Below, piece by piece: positions 60,803 through 64,000 of a stretch of 64,000 nucleotides of DNA (the first letter of the stretch is position 1; each line of letters starts with the position of its first letter). This DNA is from Spirosoma pollinicola. GTDB taxonomy: Bacteria; Bacteroidota; Bacteroidia; Cytophagales; Spirosomataceae. A program made the position numbers and the translations under genes. The stretch is taken from positions 1,116,001-1,180,000 of the forward strand of contig NZ_CP025096.1 in the NCBI RefSeq assembly GCF_002831565.1, read 5' to 3'. The notes beneath the pieces are model-generated. The model saw nothing but the letters and a program-made list of their open reading frames with translations. It did not search any database and was not told the DNA's origin.

Positions 60803-63238
60803 ATGGAAGCTACCTTAGAAAAACCTAAAACCCAGGCTAAAAATCGTACCATTCGGCGTGTTGCCGTATTAGGCTCGGGCATTATGGGCTCGCGTATTGC
60901 CGCCCATTTCGCCAATATCGGCGCCGATGTTCTTCTGCTTGACATCGTTCCGAAGGAGCCAAATGCCCTCGAACAAGCCAAAGGATTGACAACCGACAGC
61001 CCGGCAGTACGAAATCGTATTGTCAATGATGCATTTCAGAGCATGCTGAAAGCCAGTCCGGCATCATTGTACAGCCCAAAATTTGCAGAACGGGTCAAAC
61101 TGGGGAATTTCGACGATAACCTGAAAGAGATTGCTACCTACGACTGGGTAATTGAAGTTGTTGTGGAGCGACTGGATATTAAGCGGTCGGTTTACGAGCG
61201 GGTTGAACAATTCCGCAAGCCCGGCACACTCATTACGTCTAATACATCGGGTATTCCCATGCATTTGCTGGCCGAAGGCCGGAGCGAAGACTTTCGGCGT
61301 AACTTCTGCGGCACGCACTTTTTCAATCCACCGCGTTACCTGCGTTTGCTCGAAGTCATTCCCGGCCCCGATACCGATCCGGCGGTTATTGATTTCCTGA
61401 TGAACTACGGAGATTTGTACCTCGGCAAAACGACCGTTTTATGTAAAGATACCCCCGGTTTTATTGCCAACCGGCTCGGTATCCAATCGCTGATCCAGAC
61501 CATTCGGGTGGCCGAAGAACTGGGCCTGACCGTTGAAGAAGTCGATAAACTTACCGGCCCCGTAGTTGGGCGACCCAAGTCGGGCACGTTCCGGTTATCG
61601 GATGTAGTGGGGTTGGATACGACCGTTAACGTAGCGGGTAATCTGGTCAAAATGGAGCACGACGAGTCTCGGGCAAGTTTTGAACTACCCGCTTCGGTGC
61701 AGAAACTAATGGAGAATAAATGGCTCGGCGACAAAACCGGTCAGGGCTATTACAAGAAAACGAAGGACTCGACAGGTCAGACGCAGATTCTGGCGCTTGA
61801 CCTGAAAACGTTCGAGTATAAGCCATCGCAAAAAGTAAAATTTGCTACACTAGAAAGTACCAAGGCGATTGACAACCTCAAAAAACGCTTCCCGGTACTG
61901 GTAGCTGGTAAAGACAAAGCGGGTGAGTTTTATCGTAAAACCCTTGCTGATGGTTTCCAGTATGCCACGCATCGTATCCCCGAAATCTCTGATGAACTCT
62001 ACCGCATCGACGCGGCCATTACGGCTGGCTTTGGCTGGCAGTTAGGCCTGTTCGAAACCTGGGACGCTATTGGCGTAAAGAATGGCCTGGACATGATCGA
62101 AGCCCAGGGGCAAAAACCCGCCCAATGGGTGTACGATATGCTCGATGCGGGATTCGATAATTTCTACAGGGTTGAAAACGGCAAGCGGAAATACTACGAC
62201 ATCCCAACCAAAAGCTATAAGGTTATTCCGGGTGCCGAAGCCTTCACGATTCTGGAAAACTTGAGTAACAATGTCGTCTGGAAAAATGCTGATGCATCTA
62301 TCTACGACATTGGCGATGGTATTCTGAACGTCGAGTTTCGAAGCAAAATGAACACATTTGGGCAGGGTGTTTCGGAAGCACTCAACAAAGGTATTTCGCT
62401 GGCAGAGAAAGACTTCCGGGGACTCGTAGTTGGCAACGACTCGGTCGAGGCCTTCTCGGCGGGGGCTAACCTGGCTACGCTGTTCATGTTTGCCGTTGAG
62501 CAGGAGTTTGATGAAGTGAACCTGATGATTGCGCAGTTCCAGAAACTCATTACCCGCCTGCGCTACTCGTCCATTCCGGTTGTCGTAGCTCCGCATACCC
62601 TCACGCTGGGGGGCGGCTGCGAAGCCGTGCTGCACGCCGACCGTGTTGTGGCTCATGCCGAAAGCTATATTGGCCTGGTAGAAGTAGGCGTTGGCCTGAT
62701 TCCGGCGGGTGGTGGTACGAAGGAAATGGCGGCTCGTGCCTCCGATCTTTACCAATCCGGCGACCCAGAGTTGAATATTCTTCAAAACGTGTTCATGAAC
62801 ATCGCTACAGCCAAGGTTTCGACTTCGGCGCAGGAGGCACGCGAAATGAACTACCTACGCTCAACCGATCAGATTGTGCTTAACCGCAGCCGTTTACTGG
62901 CCGAAGCGAAACAAGCCGCTGTTGAACTGGCCGAAAATGGCTACACGCAGCCCAAGCCCCGCGCTGACATAAAAGTACAGGGTAAAACAGGTATTGCATT
63001 GTTCAAAGCGGGTTTAGCTGCCATGCGAATGGGGCGTTATATTTCGGACCACGATATGAAAATTGCTGATAAGCTGGCTTATGTCATTTGTGGGGGCGAC
63101 CTGAGTGCTCCGCAGGTAGTATCGGAGCAATATTTACTTGATCTTGAGCGGGAAGCATTCCTGTCACTCACAGGTGAGAAGAAAACCCTGGAACGGATTC
63201 AAAGCTTGTTAACAGGTGGTAAACCCCTGCGGAATTAG
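60803..63238 (+). CDS. 3-hydroxyacyl-CoA dehydrogenase/enoyl-CoA hydratase (FadN/FadB type)
   Basis: The 811-residue protein has an NAD-binding N-terminal domain (VAVLGSGIMGSRIAAHFANIGADVLLLD), dehydrogenase motifs (SNTSGIPMHLLAEGRSEDFRRNFCGTHFFNPPRYLRLLEV, CKDTPGFIANR) and a C-terminal enoyl-CoA hydratase-like domain (about 480-700, GGGCEAVLHADRVVAHAESYIGLVEVGVGLIPAGGGTKEM). It carries the two middle steps of fatty acid beta-oxidation. The order (dehydrogenase first) is that of Bacillus FadN rather than E. coli FadB. No thiolase (fadA) follows; a terminator lies 40 bp downstream. Confidence 0.95.
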   Translation: MEATLEKPKTQAKNRTIRRVAVLGSGIMGSRIAAHFANIGADVLLLDIVPKEPNALEQAKGLTTDSPAVRNRIVNDAFQSMLKASPASLYSPKFAERVKLGNFDDNLKEIATYDWVIEVVVERLDIKRSVYERVEQFRKPGTLITSNTSGIPMHLLAEGRSEDFRRNFCGTHFFNPPRYLRLLEVIPGPDTDPAVIDFLMNYGDLYLGKTTVLCKDTPGFIANRLGIQSLIQTIRVAEELGLTVEEVDKLTGPVVGRPKSGTFRLSDVVGLDTTVNVAGNLVKMEHDESRASFELPASVQKLMENKWLGDKTGQGYYKKTKDSTGQTQILALDLKTFEYKPSQKVKFATLESTKAIDNLKKRFPVLVAGKDKAGEFYRKTLADGFQYATHRIPEISDELYRIDAAITAGFGWQLGLFETWDAIGVKNGLDMIEAQGQKPAQWVYDMLDAGFDNFYRVENGKRKYYDIPTKSYKVIPGAEAFTILENLSNNVVWKNADASIYDIGDGILNVEFRSKMNTFGQGVSEALNKGISLAEKDFRGLVVGNDSVEAFSAGANLATLFMFAVEQEFDEVNLMIAQFQKLITRLRYSSIPVVVAPHTLTLGGGCEAVLHADRVVAHAESYIGLVEVGVGLIPAGGGTKEMAARASDLYQSGDPELNILQNVFMNIATAKVSTSAQEAREMNYLRSTDQIVLNRSRLLAEAKQAAVELAENGYTQPKPRADIKVQGKTGIALFKAGLAAMRMGRYISDHDMKIADKLAYVICGGDLSAPQVVSEQYLLDLEREAFLSLTGEKKTLERIQSLLTGGKPLRN

Positions 63239-63277
63239 TGTAGTCTAGTCGAAAATTTGTTTAGTAAAGGTTTATAG

Positions 63278-63316
63278 AGCACACCACCAGATATATAATT
63301 TGGGGTGTGCTTTTTG
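63278..63316 (+). terminator. Terminator after the beta-oxidation gene
   Basis: AGCACACC pairs with GGTGTGCT over an A/T loop, followed by TTTTT. It lies 40 bp after the stop. Confidence 0.75.
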
Positions 63317-63704
63317 CTTGTTGATCACATGGCTAATTACTTCACTCAAGGATGCTTTTATGAGAAAAATAAGTTTTAAAACTGATGATTGATATAGTTA
63401 GATATTGATGCCAGTCCAGAAAATGGACTAGATGAATACGTATAGTTGAATTCTACTGCGGTCATATACTTGAGATTTGTTTTTTAATTAGGCTATTGAG
63501 TAACAACAGTCTCTTACAATGATAATTAGGTTAAGAAAAATAGTATTAATTGTAGATGGGTTTATAAATCAGGCTTAATTGTATCAAATTTTATGCCATT
63601 TAATATATTTACATCAATTTTACGAAACCGATTATATGGCGATTTGCTTAACTTGTAAACACAATTAGCCTACACTCATAAAGTAATCTAACCCATCAAA
63701 TTAA
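63317..63704. other. AT-rich gene-free stretch upstream of the sigma factor
   Basis: About 390 bp of AT-rich sequence hold no coding frame, clear repeat or confident promoter. A TATATTTA element (about 63607) resembles a weak -7 box but lies far upstream. The sigma factor's promoter was not pinned down. Confidence 0.5.
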
Positions 63705-64000
63705 ATGAATGCTCCATTAAGTGACGAAGATATGATTCGACGATACCTGTCGAGTCAGCCTGCCCACTGTTTTGAGGCTCTTTACAATCGTTACGTTAAC
63801 AAAGTCTACCGACGATGCTTATCGATGACAAAAGATCCCCTCAAAGCTGAAGATTTTACCCACGACATTTTTTTGAAGGTTTTTCACAAACTGGATGCCT
63901 TTCAGGAGCGGTCAAGTTTCTCCACCTGGCTTTATTCTATAGCCTATAACTATTGCTCAGACCAGATTCGATTGGCAAGAAGGATGCACGTCACGGGGAT
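63705..64000 (+). CDS. ECF-type RNA polymerase sigma factor (3' end outside window)
   Basis: From ATG 63705 the frame stays open to the end of the window (98 full codons). It reads MNAPLSDEDMIRRYLSSQPAHCFEALYNRYVNKVYRRCL and then AEDFTHDIFLKVFHKLDAFQERSSFSTWLYSIAYNYCSDQIR, the region 2 signature of ECF sigma factors: DxxxDIFxxVF for core binding and SxFSTWLYxIAxN for -10 recognition. Region 4 lies outside. It is preceded by an AT-rich gap, with no anti-sigma seen in the window. Confidence 0.93.
   Translation, partial: MNAPLSDEDMIRRYLSSQPAHCFEALYNRYVNKVYRRCLSMTKDPLKAEDFTHDIFLKVFHKLDAFQERSSFSTWLYSIAYNYCSDQIRLARRMHVTG

Overview
The window looks like chromosome from a Bacteroidota bacterium, most likely a Cytophagales member close to Spirosoma. 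This is judged from protein style and promoters, not from any search. The supporting signs are Bacteroidota promoters of the TTTG-N19-TAnnTTTG type (clearest upstream of rpsL), TonB-dependent receptors with an N-terminal carboxypeptidase-regulatory-like domain, many small lipoproteins, and families such as DUF2911, DUF3467, DUF4870, DUF5990 and SpmA-SpmB fusions. Both window ends cut through genes: rpoB at the left and an ECF sigma factor at the right.

Layout. 1-5.5 kb: rpoB end and rpoC, closed by a strong terminator. 5.6-11.9 kb: a mazEF pair with its own promoter/operator, then two TonB-dependent receptors. 12.3-17.3 kb: an ImmA/IrrE-like gene without a metal site, a secreted amidase and a penicillin-acylase-family Ntn hydrolase. 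17.3-19.45 kb: an unusual block in which an unknown gene and a LOG-family gene are each followed by related, attC-like imperfect palindromes. 19.4-27.1 kb: small metabolic and hypothetical genes (ABM domain, lipoprotein, DinB, DUF5990, XdhC, cysteine desulfurase, YgiQ radical SAM, DUF2911). 27.2-31.2 kb: glmS with a 51-codon companion, a truncated starch-synthase-like protein, and panC. 31.2-40.3 kb: VanX-type dipeptidase, SpmAB transporter-like protein, DUF1345, a J-domain-like protein, pyruvate carboxylase and a TlpA-like thioredoxin. 40.3-40.6 kb: a 289-bp MITE-like element. 40.6-43.9 kb: esterase, fatty acid hydroxylase, Crp/Fnr regulator, DUF4870, DUF3467. 44-46 kb: rpsL-rpsG and a LacX-like aldose epimerase. 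46-49 kb: an Ig-like envelope protein and two head-to-head fragments of RND permeases. 49-53.8 kb: the envelope biogenesis cluster uppS-bamA-Skp-Skp. 54-57 kb: a fasciclin lipoprotein and two FKBP-like lipoproteins. 57-59.4 kb: rsmH and a second TlpA paralogue. 59.6-63.2 kb: a MarR regulator, an AbiEii-like nucleotidyltransferase and a FadN/FadB-type beta-oxidation protein.

How the genes fit together. Much of the window is housekeeping (transcription, translation, outer-membrane assembly, anaplerosis, hexosamine and pantothenate synthesis). The accessory content is small. What stands out is the number of intergenic palindromes: between rpoB and rpoC, upstream of the amidase, between uppS and the fasciclin gene, upstream of marR, inside the VanX leader, and in the MITE-like element. 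Together with the cassette-like block at 17.3-19.4 kb they are the most promising material for follow-up. No integrase, transposase, CRISPR array, rRNA or tRNA gene was recognised in the window.
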